A stretch of 64,000 nucleotides of DNA from Ruminococcus sp. (GCF_017549005.1 NZ_JAFYYT010000003.1:159990-223989), one strand, 5' to 3'. Shown: positions 9,257-18,773, counted from the stretch's first letter. The notes: generated by a model not told the origin, from the letters alone. A program made the numbers and translations.

Positions 9257-9345
9257 TTGTAGGGGAGCCCGCCCACGGGCTCCCGAGAGTTATGATGAAA
9301 TTACGTTGTCCCATTGTAGGGGACGGCGTCCTCGACGTCCCGTTA
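9257..9345 (+). repeat. Two TGTAGGGG palindromic repeats in tandem
   Basis: TTGTAGGGGAGCCCG with CGGGCTCCC at 9257-9285 and TTGTAGGGGACG with CGTCCCG at 9315-9343 share the TGTAGGGG lead followed by a G+C hairpin. Related copies occur near 5342 and 36720. Confidence 0.55.
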
Positions 9346-9353
9346 TTTTTAAT

Positions 9354-9482
9354 GTGCAAATTACATTGGATCAACTAAAACATCTTCGATTCCCTGATGT
9401 GAAGCGGCACCTTTACCCCGATGAGATTATACTGCTGAAAAAGCTTCTCGGCGTCAGCTATGACGATATATTTGAAGTATAA
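9354..9482 (+). pseudogene. Possible gene fragment of about 42 codons
   Basis: From GTG 9354 a frame reads through TLDQLKHLRFPDVKRHLYPD and ends GVSYDDIFEV, directly before a strong terminator. Composition looks protein-like (amphipathic helices, charged ends), but there is no convincing ribosome site and I do not recognise a family. It may be the tail of a decayed regulator or a real small protein. The rest of 9247-9655 holds only repeats and terminators. Confidence 0.3.
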
Positions 9483-9512
9483 AAAAGAGTACCCATGCGG
9501 TACTCTTTTTTT
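9481..9512 (+). terminator. Terminator hairpin
   Basis: AAAAAAGAGTACC and GGTACTCTTTTTTT pair around a 4-5-base loop. Confidence 0.85.
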
Positions 9513-9532
9513 GTCAGGGACTAAAAACAAGA

Positions 9533-9558
9533 AAGCCGTACTGCTCAAGTACGGTTTT
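9533..9558. terminator. Second terminator-like hairpin
   Basis: CCGTACT and AGTACGG flank a 5-base loop and TTTT follows. Confidence 0.6.
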
Positions 9559-9605
9559 CCTGTTCTGATTTGTCCCTTACAATTCAGTTTTTGAGTTATA
9601 TCAAT

Positions 9606-9638
9606 CTGTGCGGCGCGTTGTGCAGATGCACCGCACAG
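9606..9638 (-). terminator. Hairpin downstream of the xylanase gene
   Basis: CTGTGCGG and CCGCACAG pair around a 17-base loop just past the xylanase stop. The minus-strand transcript continues into a moderately U-rich stretch. Confidence 0.55.
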
Positions 9639-9655
9639 ATCAACATCGAAAAGAA

Positions 9656-12600
9656 TTATGACATTGACCAGCTGTCGAAGCTGAGGTCGCCGTTAGCTAT
9701 GAAGTAGATATCAGTTGCACCGCTCGGGATCTCTCCGAGTGCTGTCTGGATCTCTGTCATAGAGCCGCCTGCAGGAACTTCGATATAGCTGATAGCATTG
9801 CCTGTTCTTGAACCTGCAACTACCTTGATGATAGCGCCGTTCTTAGAAGAAGCCTTTGCTGTAAGTGTTCCGCTTGAAACCTTGGAGAAGTCAACTCCGC
9901 TAACCTTAGCCCATTCGCCCTTCTTGAACTGTACAGCAGTATTGCCTACGCCTGATATGCTGATGTTCTTGGACTGGTTGGACATTGTAGCTGCACGTAC
10001 AGTCTGTGTAGGATCGAGTTTCTCGATCTGGCTTACACCATTCTGTGAACCGTTACAAGTGATCTTTCCGTTGCTTATAGTTGCCTTATCGATACAGGGT
10101 GATCTGTAGTTAAGACCCTTGCCGCCGTTAACGCCCATACGCATTTCAAGCTGACGTGAGTGATAAAGTACATAGTAGCTGCCCTTGAATTCGATAATTG
10201 AGTGGTGGTTGTTACCGCCGTTGTCAAGTCTCTGTGTACCGGTGTTCTTGAATACAACACCCTGATACTGGTATCCGCTGAGCGGATTTGTTGATGTCAT
10301 GTAACCGATATCAGCGTTGCTGAATGACTGACCGTTAACACTTGTACCGCCGGGAACATTCCAGTTGTGGCAGAATGAATAATACCATGTGTTGCCGATC
10401 TTGATCATGCTTGAATCTTCGAAGAGGTAAGGTGTACCGGGATCGATAGGTGTACCTACGATCGAGATCATGTCATCGCCGAGCTTAGCGATACGTCCCT
10501 GCTTTGTATTAGCAGCCTGTCCGTCAGGAACACCGCCGCCGTATGCAATGATACCGGTGTCTGTATCGGGATCATAGTAAACGCCAGGATCGAAGAGCCA
10601 TGTTACGTTACTGTTAGGTGTGCTTCTTGAAATGAGTTCATGTCCGAGAGGATCCTTTACATTTTTGGTAAATGTCGGGTCGTCAGCTGTGATAACGCCG
10701 ATACCTGAACCGTTGTTTGCAAAGTAAAGGAAGAACTTGTCCTGACCGTTGATCTTTTTCCATGCAGCATCAGGAGCCCATGCGTTATTAGCCCATCTTG
10801 CAATAGGAGTGCCGTTTACTCTTGTTTTTGCAACAGGGATCTGACCGTGGTCTGTCCAGTTTACAAGGTCTGCTGTTGATAAGCAGTTGATATAGCCTGA
10901 GGAGTAATCGTTTTCAATAAGCTGATTATTCTTGTATGCGAATTCATCAGCTGTTGTGTAAACGTAAAGTCTGCCGTCATATACGAGCCAGCCGGGGTCT
11001 GCACCGAAACGCTGAGTATACAGAGGATTGTTCTCAGTATCCTTTTTATAGGACTCTGCCAGTGTAACGCTGCCGAACTTGCTTGCGAGAGCTGAAAGGT
11101 CAACCTCGGGAGCTGCGGGCTTGTTTACGGGGAATTCCTTGATCTTGCCAATAATGAATTCCTGGAGGCAAACGAGGTCTGTTACGTCAAATTCTCTGCT
11201 CTGGTCAACGTCTGCAGCCTTCTGAGCGTTTGAATCGCTGAAGCCGCCCTTGACGATAGCCTTTCTTGCTGCTATCATGTCTAAGGAGTTGATAACGCCG
11301 TCGTAGTTGATGTCACCGAGGTGGAGTGTAGTTGATGTCTGTCCGCCTGATGAATTCTGTCCGCCGCTTGGGAGGGCAGGCTGTCCTGCGCCGCTTATCT
11401 TTGTGCCTGAAGGAGCAGCGACAGCTTCGTCGATGAAGAAGTCAACAGTATTGTCTTCGTCAGTAGTCTCAACATAGATCTGCATATTTGAAGCGTCAGC
11501 AGGGAGCTTATAGCTTGTGTTTGCAAGCTGTACCCACTCGCCCTTAGGAGCTGATGCTGTAGCAATCTCTGCGTAGTTTGTTCCGGAGCTGTCCTCATAC
11601 TGGAGAGTGAACTTGAACTCGGTAGTGCTGCCGCCCTCGTTGGTCATAGCGTTGACCGAGAAGCTGTAGGTCTCACCGGGCTGGAAGATCCTTGAGTTGA
11701 GGGAAATAGCTGCACCGTTCCATGAAGCAGTACGTCCGCTTACATAGAGTGACTTGCTGCCTGCGAACTTAGCGGAGCTGCTGGTCTCAACAGAAGCTGC
11801 ACCTCTGCCGCTCCAGTTGTCCTCTGAGCTCTCGAATGTGCTGTGGAACCAGTATCCGTCACCGTCTACCTCGGGAGGTGTAACAGGTGTGGGAGTAAAG
11901 TTGCTGCTTCCGGGGCCTGTGTAAGGCTTGCCTTCGCCCCACTCGCTGTCGGGAACGAGGCTTGTAAGAGCTGTATATGCCTCCTTGGGCTGGTTGCTTC
12001 CGTTGTAGAGAAGACCGTTGCTGCCCGAGCTGAGCCATGAATTGGAGTCGTTAGGACCCCAGATCTGAACAAGGGTTACCTTGTTGTCGTGACCCGAGCT
12101 GTTCCAGTCCATAGCGTGCTTGAATATAGCCTTGTACTTGTTGGCCTGATCTGTATATGAGTACTTGCCGTTCTCAACGCTGATATCGAGCTCTGTTACC
12201 TGAACGTCGATACCGAGGGCGAGATAATCGTCCATAGCCTTGAGGTAGGAATTTGTATCGCCCCATGCGTTGCTTGCAGCAGCGTTTACGTGGGACTGCA
12301 TTCCCATACCGTCGAGGACGCCCTTAGCCTTGAGAGGCTTGAGGATCGAGTTGATGATGCTGTTCTTCTTGCCGTCAGCAAACTCGTTATAGTCGTTATA
12401 GAAGAGCTTGCAGGTGGAAGGAGCGTACTTTCTTGCATAAGTGAAAGCCTGCTCGATGAAGCTGTTGTCGCCGTAAACCTGAACCCACGGTGAGTTGCCG
12501 TTGCCGTAGCCTCTGCCTCTCGGGCCGCCGTTGCCGCCGTCAGAGATACACTCGTTACATACGTCGTAAGCGTAGAGGTCAAGGTCAGGATACTGTGTAG

Positions 12601-13552
12601 CGAAGGCCTCGAACATATGCTGGATATAGCTTTCCATACGCTTGTTCATTGTGCTCTTGTCTACCCAGCTTCCGTTGTTGTTGAAGCCGCTCTTGAAGAA
12701 CCACTCAGGAGTCTGGCTGTGCCATACAAGAGTATGTCCTCTGAAAGCGATATTGTTCTTTACGCAGAAATCGCATATAGCAGCACAGCTGCTGAGTGAT
12801 ACCTTTACGTTTGTATCCGATGAACCGCTCTGAACCAGAGTTGCATCGGGCTTTGTCTCGTTCTCGCACTCCACAGCGTTGTGGTCCTTGAGAATGATAC
12901 CCTGGATACCGCTGTTGCTGATAGTACCTCTGTTGAAGATATTACCTACGCGGAAATAGTTTGCGAACTCGTCCTTGAGGCCCTTGCCCGAGGGAGCAGC
13001 GTGTGCTTCCTGAGCCTCCTTGTCGCCTGTGATGAGGAAATCGTCGAAGATGAAGTCCTCTGTAGAGTCGTTTGTGATGCTGAGCTTGAACTCGTAGCTG
13101 TCCTTGGGAGCCTTATAGCTGCCCTTGAGCTCTGTCCATTCTCCTGCCGCAACATTCTTTGAATCGAGCTCGACAGTAGTTTCCTTGCCTGTCTTTTCGT
13201 CGATCGTCAGAAGTGAAAAATGGAATTTCTGAGCTGACTCGCTGTATACCTTAACGCTGTAGGTGTATTTGTCTCCGCCGAAGAGGTAGAGTCCCTTCGA
13301 TGAAACTGCGCCCTGTGAAGCTGTGCTTCTGCCTGAGATCTTCATGCCTCGTGAAGAACCGAAGCCTGCGCCTGTCAGTGCTGTGACGTCAACATTATCC
13401 CCTTCGCCGTACCAGCCCTCGTAGTTGCGCTCGAAATCGTTGTAAACGATCTCAGCAGCATAAGTGCGCGAAACTACGTCAGGTAAGACTGTAATCACTC
13501 CTGAAAGGCAGCTTGCAGCCGTAAGGCCTGCAACTAACTTTTTTACTTTCAT
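9656..13552 (-). CDS. Secreted bifunctional xylanase/arabinofuranosidase: CBM22-GH10-CBM22-dockerin-GH43-CBM6
   Basis: This 1298-residue cellulosomal enzyme combines an endo-xylanase with a GH43 enzyme for xylan side chains or xylo-oligomers. Order: signal peptide (1-33), CBM22 (about 35-178), GH10 (about 190-535; acid/base E334 in DVCNE, nucleophile E454 in VTELDIS), a second CBM22 (about 568-715), an internal dockerin (about 743-803, loops DINYDGVINSLD and DVDQSREFDVTD), GH43 (about 820-1150; base D852 in ADPGW, D988 in WLFDPG, acid E1045 in FEDSSM) and a C-terminal CBM6 (about 1170-1298). The second dockerin loop is less canonical than the first. GH43 activity could be xylosidase or arabinofuranosidase; sequence alone does not decide. 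AAGGAGGAGA precedes ATG. The gene is divergent from the GH31 alpha-xylosidase, suggesting joint use of xylan or xyloglucan breakdown products. Confidence 0.93.
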   Translation of the reverse strand: MKVKKLVAGLTAASCLSGVITVLPDVVSRTYAAEIVYNDFERNYEGWYGEGDNVDVTALTGAGFGSSRGMKISGRSTASQGAVSSKGLYLFGGDKYTYSVKVYSESAQKFHFSLLTIDEKTGKETTVELDSKNVAAGEWTELKGSYKAPKDSYEFKLSITNDSTEDFIFDDFLITGDKEAQEAHAAPSGKGLKDEFANYFRVGNIFNRGTISNSGIQGIILKDHNAVECENETKPDATLVQSGSSDTNVKVSLSSCAAICDFCVKNNIAFRGHTLVWHSQTPEWFFKSGFNNNGSWVDKSTMNKRMESYIQHMFEAFATQYPDLDLYAYDVCNECISDGGNGGPRGRGYGNGNSPWVQVYGDNSFIEQAFTYARKYAPSTCKLFYNDYNEFADGKKNSIINSILKPLKAKGVLDGMGMQSHVNAAASNAWGDTNSYLKAMDDYLALGIDVQVTELDISVENGKYSYTDQANKYKAIFKHAMDWNSSGHDNKVTLVQIWGPNDSNSWLSSGSNGLLYNGSNQPKEAYTALTSLVPDSEWGEGKPYTGPGSSNFTPTPVTPPEVDGDGYWFHSTFESSEDNWSGRGAASVETSSSAKFAGSKSLYVSGRTASWNGAAISLNSRIFQPGETYSFSVNAMTNEGGSTTEFKFTLQYEDSSGTNYAEIATASAPKGEWVQLANTSYKLPADASNMQIYVETTDEDNTVDFFIDEAVAAPSGTKISGAGQPALPSGGQNSSGGQTSTTLHLGDINYDGVINSLDMIAARKAIVKGGFSDSNAQKAADVDQSREFDVTDLVCLQEFIIGKIKEFPVNKPAAPEVDLSALASKFGSVTLAESYKKDTENNPLYTQRFGADPGWLVYDGRLYVYTTADEFAYKNNQLIENDYSSGYINCLSTADLVNWTDHGQIPVAKTRVNGTPIARWANNAWAPDAAWKKINGQDKFFLYFANNGSGIGVITADDPTFTKNVKDPLGHELISRSTPNSNVTWLFDPGVYYDPDTDTGIIAYGGGVPDGQAANTKQGRIAKLGDDMISIVGTPIDPGTPYLFEDSSMIKIGNTWYYSFCHNWNVPGGTSVNGQSFSNADIGYMTSTNPLSGYQYQGVVFKNTGTQRLDNGGNNHHSIIEFKGSYYVLYHSRQLEMRMGVNGGKGLNYRSPCIDKATISNGKITCNGSQNGVSQIEKLDPTQTVRAATMSNQSKNISISGVGNTAVQFKKGEWAKVSGVDFSKVSSGTLTAKASSKNGAIIKVVAGSRTGNAISYIEVPAGGSMTEIQTALGEIPSGATDIYFIANGDLSFDSWSMS

Positions 13553-13632
13553 ACATTCTCCTCCTTGTAAAAAGTGTATATTTTTCGTTCAACGTAATGA
13601 TATTATTCATATCATATCATGCTGTTACACAC

Positions 13633-13662
13633 ATTGTACTATATTTGTACAGATAAATTCAA
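13633..13662 (-). promoter_or_regulatory. Promoter candidate for the xylanase gene
   Basis: On the minus strand TTGAAT and TACAAT are separated by 18 bases, about 80 bases upstream of the xylanase ATG. Confidence 0.5.
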
Positions 13663-13858
13663 CCCCAAAAATAAAGATTAGGTGCAAAAAACGCAGACAA
13701 AGTCCAATATGTGTCAAAATTAAATTATTTTTAGATAAGAAATTGGTATTTTTTACATAAAATTACAATTGCTCAAAATGCATTGTTATGAGCATTATAT
13801 GCTTTGTTTTTGAAGAAAAATTGAATTTATGAAGTCAATCCATGTCAGTATGCTTAAT

Positions 13859-13870
13859 TTGTATATACAA
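13859..13870. promoter_or_regulatory. Palindromic operator candidate TTGTATATACAA
   Basis: This is a perfect 12-bp palindrome with the same outer half-sites (TTGTA/TACAA) as the one at 14093-14104. Confidence 0.45.
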
Positions 13871-14092
13871 TTTTGTGAAATGTGACCATTTGTTAAAAAT
13901 ACAACCGCCTTTATGTACAGTCGGGAATATTTACGAAAAATATTACTATTATAATAGTATCCTGCATAATCTGCACCTGTGGTTTGATTTTTTATGAACA
14001 GGTGCTTTCGTGTACAATTGCCTATTGCAAATTGCTGAAATTAATGTTATTATTAAACTATACAACGGTACAATAAAATGTGATCGAAAAAG

Positions 14093-14104
14093 TTGTACGT
14101 ACAA
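14093..14104. promoter_or_regulatory. Palindromic operator candidate TTGTACGTACAA
   Basis: This perfect 12-bp palindrome ends only 20 bases before the GH31 start codon, where a bound regulator could block transcription or translation initiation. Confidence 0.5.
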
Positions 14105-14124
14105 ATTAAGGGGAGAATACAATT

Positions 14125-16443
14125 ATGAAGGTATCAGACGGTTTCTGGATGAATAAAACAGGCTATAATGTACACTGGGCTTCGCAGATCTACGAGGCGG
14201 ACGCCGACGAGCGCTCTGTTACGGTCTATGCGACGCCGTACCATGTTGCCAACAGGGGGATGACTCTCGGCGGACCTGTTCTGACCGTGACTTTTACATC
14301 TACCCTCGAAAACAGCATACAGGTGAAGATAGAACATTTTACGGGAACTGCCCCGAAAAAGCCCTCTTTCGCCCTTAACGAGGACAGGGACTTCCGCCCT
14401 GTTGTCAGGGAGCTCCCTGACGGCAGCCGGGAGCTGATATCGGGAAAAACCTCGGTCCGTATCGGCTGCGAAAGGAAAAAATGGGACATTTCCTATTATT
14501 TCGACGGTAAACTCCTTACAAAGTCCGATTGGCGGACAACTTCCGTGATAGAGGAGGAGCCGTGGCACAGAAAGCAGGCCGAAGCCGTACAGGCACAGGA
14601 GCGCTTCTTTGCCCGCACCGACAGCGGAGAGAGCGTGTTTATCCGCGAAATGCTGGGACTTTCCGTAGGAGAGTACATCTATGGATTCGGCGAAAAGTTC
14701 ACCTCTTTCGTAAAAAACGGACAGACTGTCGAGGTCTGGAACAACGACGGCGGCACCTGCACCGGGCAGAGCTACAAGTCCATACCGTTTTTCGTGTCCT
14801 CACGGGGCTACGGCGTGTTTGTGAACCACCCCGAAATGGTGAGCTTCGAGGTTGGCAGCGAGAATGTGTCGAAAACCGCTTTTTCGGTACAGGGCGAGAG
14901 CCTTGAGTACTTTATTTTCGGCGGAGAGAACGTAGCCGGCGTAATAGAGCGTTATACGGCGCTTACGGGCAGACCTGCCCTGCCGCCGCCCTGGTCCTTC
15001 GGGCTGTGGCTCTCCACCTCATTTACCACGGATTACGACGAAAAAACGGTGAATTCCTTCATCGACGAGATGAAAAACAGGGATATCCCTCTTGATGTGT
15101 TCCATTTCGATTGTTTCTGGATGAAGGAGTTCCAATGGTGCGGATTTGAGTGGGACAGTGAAAAATTCCCCGACCCCAGGGCGATGATAAACCGCCTGAA
15201 GTCCAAAGGACTGCGTATATGCGTGTGGGTGAATCCCTACATCGGACAGCGCTCTCCGGCATTTGCGGAGTGCGCCGGAAAGGGATATTTCATCAGAAAG
15301 AAGGACGGTTCCGTGTTCCAGTGCGATATGTGGCAGCCGGGCATGGCGATTATCGACTTCACCAATCCCGAAGCGCGGATATGGTTCGCGGAGCAGATAC
15401 GAAAGCTTGCGGACCTCGGTATCGACGCGGTAAAGACCGATTTCGGCGAGCGTATCCCCACCGATGTACAGTACTCCGACGGCTCCGACCCTTACAGAAT
15501 GCATAATTACTACGCATATCTGTATAATAAGACTGTATTTGAAGCCCTCGAGGGCGCAAAAGGAGTGGGAAATGCCTGCCTTTTCGCACGTTCGGCATCG
15601 GCAGGCTGTCAGCAGTTTCCCGTACACTGGGGAGGCGACTGCTTCTCGGCTTATGAGTCCATGTGGGAGACCCTGCGCGGCGGACTTTCCCTGTGTATGT
15701 CGGGATTCGGCTATTTCTCCCATGATATCGGTGGATTTGAGTCCACGGGAACTCCCGACATATACAAGCGCTGGACGGCTTTCGGACTTATGTCGACCCA
15801 CTCACGCTATCACGGAAACAACTCTTACCGCGTACCTTGGCACTTTGACGAGGAGAGCTGCGATGTTGCGCGTCATTTCGTAAAACTCAAGGGCAGGCTC
15901 ATGCCTTATCTGTGGGCGAACGCCGTAAAGGCCCATGAAACCGGCGTTCCCATGATGAGGGCGATGGCTGTGGATTTCAGCTCCGACCGCAATACCCTTA
16001 CCCTTGATACGCAGTATATGCTTGGGGAGTCGCTTCTTGTTGCGCCTGTTTTCAGCGAGGACGGCGAGTGCAGCTTCTATCTGCCCGACTGCGGCACATG
16101 GACGGATATACAGACAGGCGAAGTCCTAACAGGCGGCAGGTGGTACACGAAAAAGTACGATTATTTCGGTATGCCGCTCTATGCGAAGCCGCGTTCCGTT
16201 ATAGTTTACGGAAATTACAGGGAAACTGCCGATTACGACTACCTTGACGGCATGAAGATAGTGCTCTACGGCATGGACGAGGGAAGTACCGCGGAAACTG
16301 CGGTATACGACAGCAGCCACAGTAAAAAAGTGGAAATAAAGGCGGTCAGCAAGGGCGACTGCATTGAGCTCAACGTCAGGGGAGCGGACCGTCCTTTTAC
16401 GGCGGAAAGCCCTCAGGGACTCGACATCGTGATAATTGACTGA
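14125..16443 (+). CDS. yicI: Intracellular alpha-xylosidase, GH31 (YicI-like)
   Basis: This enzyme should release alpha-linked xylose from the non-reducing end of xyloglucan oligosaccharides such as isoprimeverose. The 772-residue length equals E. coli YicI. The (beta/alpha)8 catalytic domain contains KTDFGERIPTDV (nucleophile D439) and HWGGDCFSAYESM (acid/base D505). GERIPTDV and GGDC are specific to the alpha-xylosidase branch rather than alpha-glucosidases. Upstream is the N-terminal beta-sandwich, and the C-terminal beta domains follow. No signal peptide is present, so it acts on imported oligosaccharides. AAGGGGAG precedes ATG 14125. It is divergent from the secreted xylanase and has a palindrome directly upstream, suggesting sugar-responsive control. 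Confidence 0.92.
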   Translation: MKVSDGFWMNKTGYNVHWASQIYEADADERSVTVYATPYHVANRGMTLGGPVLTVTFTSTLENSIQVKIEHFTGTAPKKPSFALNEDRDFRPVVRELPDGSRELISGKTSVRIGCERKKWDISYYFDGKLLTKSDWRTTSVIEEEPWHRKQAEAVQAQERFFARTDSGESVFIREMLGLSVGEYIYGFGEKFTSFVKNGQTVEVWNNDGGTCTGQSYKSIPFFVSSRGYGVFVNHPEMVSFEVGSENVSKTAFSVQGESLEYFIFGGENVAGVIERYTALTGRPALPPPWSFGLWLSTSFTTDYDEKTVNSFIDEMKNRDIPLDVFHFDCFWMKEFQWCGFEWDSEKFPDPRAMINRLKSKGLRICVWVNPYIGQRSPAFAECAGKGYFIRKKDGSVFQCDMWQPGMAIIDFTNPEARIWFAEQIRKLADLGIDAVKTDFGERIPTDVQYSDGSDPYRMHNYYAYLYNKTVFEALEGAKGVGNACLFARSASAGCQQFPVHWGGDCFSAYESMWETLRGGLSLCMSGFGYFSHDIGGFESTGTPDIYKRWTAFGLMSTHSRYHGNNSYRVPWHFDEESCDVARHFVKLKGRLMPYLWANAVKAHETGVPMMRAMAVDFSSDRNTLTLDTQYMLGESLLVAPVFSEDGECSFYLPDCGTWTDIQTGEVLTGGRWYTKKYDYFGMPLYAKPRSVIVYGNYRETADYDYLDGMKIVLYGMDEGSTAETAVYDSSHSKKVEIKAVSKGDCIELNVRGADRPFTAESPQGLDIVIID

Positions 16444-16459
16444 AATTTGCCGTTATCTC

Positions 16460-16488
16460 TTTACTTTTGCCGTAAGTTATGTTAAAAT
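16460..16488 (+). promoter_or_regulatory. Promoter for the first CPBP protease gene
   Basis: TTTACT and TAAAAT are separated by 17 bases, 41 bases before the start codon. Confidence 0.5.
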
Positions 16489-16529
16489 GAATATCAGATA
16501 TACGGAGAAAGGACTGAGATAACAGATAT

Positions 16530-17717
16530 ATGAACGAATCACAGGGCTACACCGCTGAGTATGCGGCGCTGAGCCATGAAATATACAGTCTTACAAAGCA
16601 GCTCGAGGAAAAGGAAAAGGAGTACAGGGAGTCCACAAAGACCGACCTCCGCGACCCGTTCAGGAATCCTACTGAGTTCAGGTGGTACAGGGACGACTAT
16701 TCGGAGATACTTCCCTGGGCGACAATGCCCGAGTTCACTGTGCCCTTTGAGCCTGCAAAGGTGGAAAAGAGCGCTATAAGGCGCTATTACAACATCGGCG
16801 GATTTATGATGCTGATACAGTTCTTCGCGTCCAGCATCTTTGCGTATCTGCTCCTTGCGCTCATAAACCTTATGCTGACCAGCATGAACCCAAACGCTGC
16901 AAAAGGCGCTGTATCGCACTATATGCAGAACGGTTCCATAATGGCGTCCATAAACCTCATCACCTACCTCGGAGCGAACGTGGGATTTACCTTCCTTGCA
17001 CTGAAATGGGCAAAAATAAAGCCCTCATTCATGTTCAGAACAAGGGATTACCACTTTTACGACGCAGTCCAGCACTGTCTTGCGGGAATATTCATCTGGT
17101 ACACGTCAGCTATCATAGCAGGCGGTATCGACAACGTCTTTGAAAAGTACGGTTTTTCCACGGACGTTCTGGATATGGACATGGGAAAAACGGGGCTCGG
17201 CTTTACGGTGCTCCTCATGTACAGCTGTATCATAGCGCCGCTCACGGAGGAGCTCTTCTTCCGCGGAGCTATAATGAAGATATTCTCAAAGTCGAACCAG
17301 CGCTTCGGAATATTCATGTCGGCGTTCTTCTTCGGACTTGCTCACGGCAATCTTCCGCAGTTCGTGCTTGCATTCCTGATAGGAATATTCTTCGGTCACA
17401 TCGACATGAAGCACAATTCCATAGTTCCGTCGATAGTTGTCCACATACTGATAAATACTCTTGCGACGGTCCTGACTGAGTTAAAGGACAATACCTTTGT
17501 TATGGGCATAAGCGGAATGCTGCTGATACTCTGCTATATCACGGGAATAATAATGCTCGTGATATTCCGTAAGAACTGTAAGCTCCCGGTATCGACTCCC
17601 GCGCAGAGCCGCAGAGGGATAGCCATAGCAAAGACCTCCGTGGGCGTGATACTTGCGGTAGTTGTCCACATTGCATATACCGTACTTGTTATATATCAGA
17701 CAAAGACCTCGGCATAA
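16530..17717 (+). CDS. CPBP-family intramembrane metalloprotease
   Basis: This 395-residue membrane protein belongs to the CPBP/Abi (CAAX-protease-like) family. The three active-site motifs are present in order: EELFFRGAI, FGLAHGN and the later HILINTL. They supply the paired Glu and the His ligands of the glutamic intramembrane proteases. About 90 hydrophilic residues precede the first of roughly eight hydrophobic segments; that cytosolic extension begins with a charged coil. In bacteria such proteins mature peptides, give immunity to bacteriocins or act on membrane proteins; the substrate here is unknown. It is convergent with a second CPBP gene at 17768-18754 and shares a terminator with it. 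Confidence 0.85.
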   Translation: MNESQGYTAEYAALSHEIYSLTKQLEEKEKEYRESTKTDLRDPFRNPTEFRWYRDDYSEILPWATMPEFTVPFEPAKVEKSAIRRYYNIGGFMMLIQFFASSIFAYLLLALINLMLTSMNPNAAKGAVSHYMQNGSIMASINLITYLGANVGFTFLALKWAKIKPSFMFRTRDYHFYDAVQHCLAGIFIWYTSAIIAGGIDNVFEKYGFSTDVLDMDMGKTGLGFTVLLMYSCIIAPLTEELFFRGAIMKIFSKSNQRFGIFMSAFFFGLAHGNLPQFVLAFLIGIFFGHIDMKHNSIVPSIVVHILINTLATVLTELKDNTFVMGISGMLLILCYITGIIMLVIFRKNCKLPVSTPAQSRRGIAIAKTSVGVILAVVVHIAYTVLVIYQTKTSA

Positions 17718-17721
17718 AAAC

Positions 17722-17757
17722 AGCCCGTATACGGCATTACACCGTATACGGGCTTAT
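17722..17757. terminator. Bidirectional terminator between two convergent CPBP genes
   Basis: AGCCCGTATACGG and CCGTATACGGGCT pair around 7 bases, with an A run on the left and a T-rich stretch on the right. Confidence 0.85.
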
Positions 17758-17767
17758 TATTTGCATA

Positions 17768-18754
17768 TTATTCAGCCTCGGCAGGGGCAGGCTCTGTTTC
17801 GGGAGTTTTCTTCGAGAGCATATACAGCTCCGAAGCTATGCCGATACCGAGGATAACGGTAGTGACTATACTTCCCTCGATACCGAACTTACCTCCTGTG
17901 AGGAAAGCGTGAGATGACTGCGGTACGCTGCGTAACACGGATTCCGCGTCGGCAGAACCGCTGACGCTTATTCCGTATAAGTTGCCCTGTGCGAAGTTCC
18001 ATATTGAGTGGATAGCGCAGGCTCCCCATATATTATCGAATATCACCACACAAAGTGCGGCAAAAGCTCCGAAAAGGAAGAGATTGACGAAGGGGAGAGG
18101 TCCGAATCCTGGATTTCCCGCGTGAGCAAGGGCGAATCCCACAGAGCTTATAAGGACGGCAACAGCGGTATGCTTGCCGCTTCCGCCTATGGTAGTCATA
18201 AGGTAGCCGCGGAAGATGAACTCCTCGCTCATGCCCTGAACTATGAATCCCAGCAAAAACAGGGCGATAATGCCGAAATTGATATTGCTGCAAAGCTTGA
18301 TCCTGTTTATGCCGAGAGCGGCGCTGAGAAGAGCTATGGCGGACATCATTATCAGTCCGCAGAGAAGTCCCGAGAAATAATGTGAAAAGAAGCCGTTTTT
18401 GCGGGCTCCCATTGAGCGGACGGGTCTCATTTCAATGCAGCGGCAGTAGAATATTGCCGCAAGAGTTCCGAATCCTGTGGACAACAGGGTCGGGACCATT
18501 ACCTTAGGCGCGGAAGCTACCTTAGTGGCGAGCTTCGTTGCTTCTGTGACGCTGATTATCTCTCCCGAATCGAGGTAGCCCTGCTTACGCAGCTCCTCTA
18601 TCATGGGCTTGAGCGTGACAACGGCAGGTACGACCGATTCGAGCAGCAGTATAACGATGAATACTGCCAGAAAGCACAGTAATATTATGAAAATGTTCTT
18701 GGAAGCGTGAGATTTTGAAGCTTCGCTGAACATTTTGGGTCTGTAATCGAGCAT
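17768..18754 (-). CDS. CPBP-family intramembrane metalloprotease
   Basis: This second CPBP protein (328 residues) carries EEFIFRGYL, FALAHAGNPGFG and a His-containing last motif in GACAIHSIWNF, so all three active-site regions are present. About eight hydrophobic segments span the protein. The start at 18754 is chosen because CGGAGGTG lies just upstream; the longer frame has no such site. It is convergent with the CPBP gene at 16530 and divergent from the ABC exporter operon, with back-to-back promoters between. A link between this protease and the exporter (peptide maturation and export) is possible, but no peptide gene is visible. Confidence 0.85.
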   Translation of the reverse strand: MLDYRPKMFSEASKSHASKNIFIILLCFLAVFIVILLLESVVPAVVTLKPMIEELRKQGYLDSGEIISVTEATKLATKVASAPKVMVPTLLSTGFGTLAAIFYCRCIEMRPVRSMGARKNGFFSHYFSGLLCGLIMMSAIALLSAALGINRIKLCSNINFGIIALFLLGFIVQGMSEEFIFRGYLMTTIGGSGKHTAVAVLISSVGFALAHAGNPGFGPLPFVNLFLFGAFAALCVVIFDNIWGACAIHSIWNFAQGNLYGISVSGSADAESVLRSVPQSSHAFLTGGKFGIEGSIVTTVILGIGIASELYMLSKKTPETEPAPAEAE

Positions 18755-18773
18755 AGCAACACCTCCGTAATTA

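Larger units (their letters stand above)
13553..14124. other. Divergent regulatory region between xylanase and alpha-xylosidase genes
   Basis: This A+T-rich gap of 572 bases has no gene. It holds a minus-strand promoter candidate (13633-13662), 12-bp palindromes at 13859-13870 and 14093-14104, a 16-bp palindrome TACTATTATAATAGTA at 13944-13959 overlapping a TATAAT, and a hairpin GCACCTGT/ACAGGTGC at 13973-14005. Confidence 0.6.

Noticed and set aside
9231-9353. N-terminal extension of the small frame ending at 9482
   Set aside because: This part is made of two TGTAGGGG palindromic repeats, so it is not coding.
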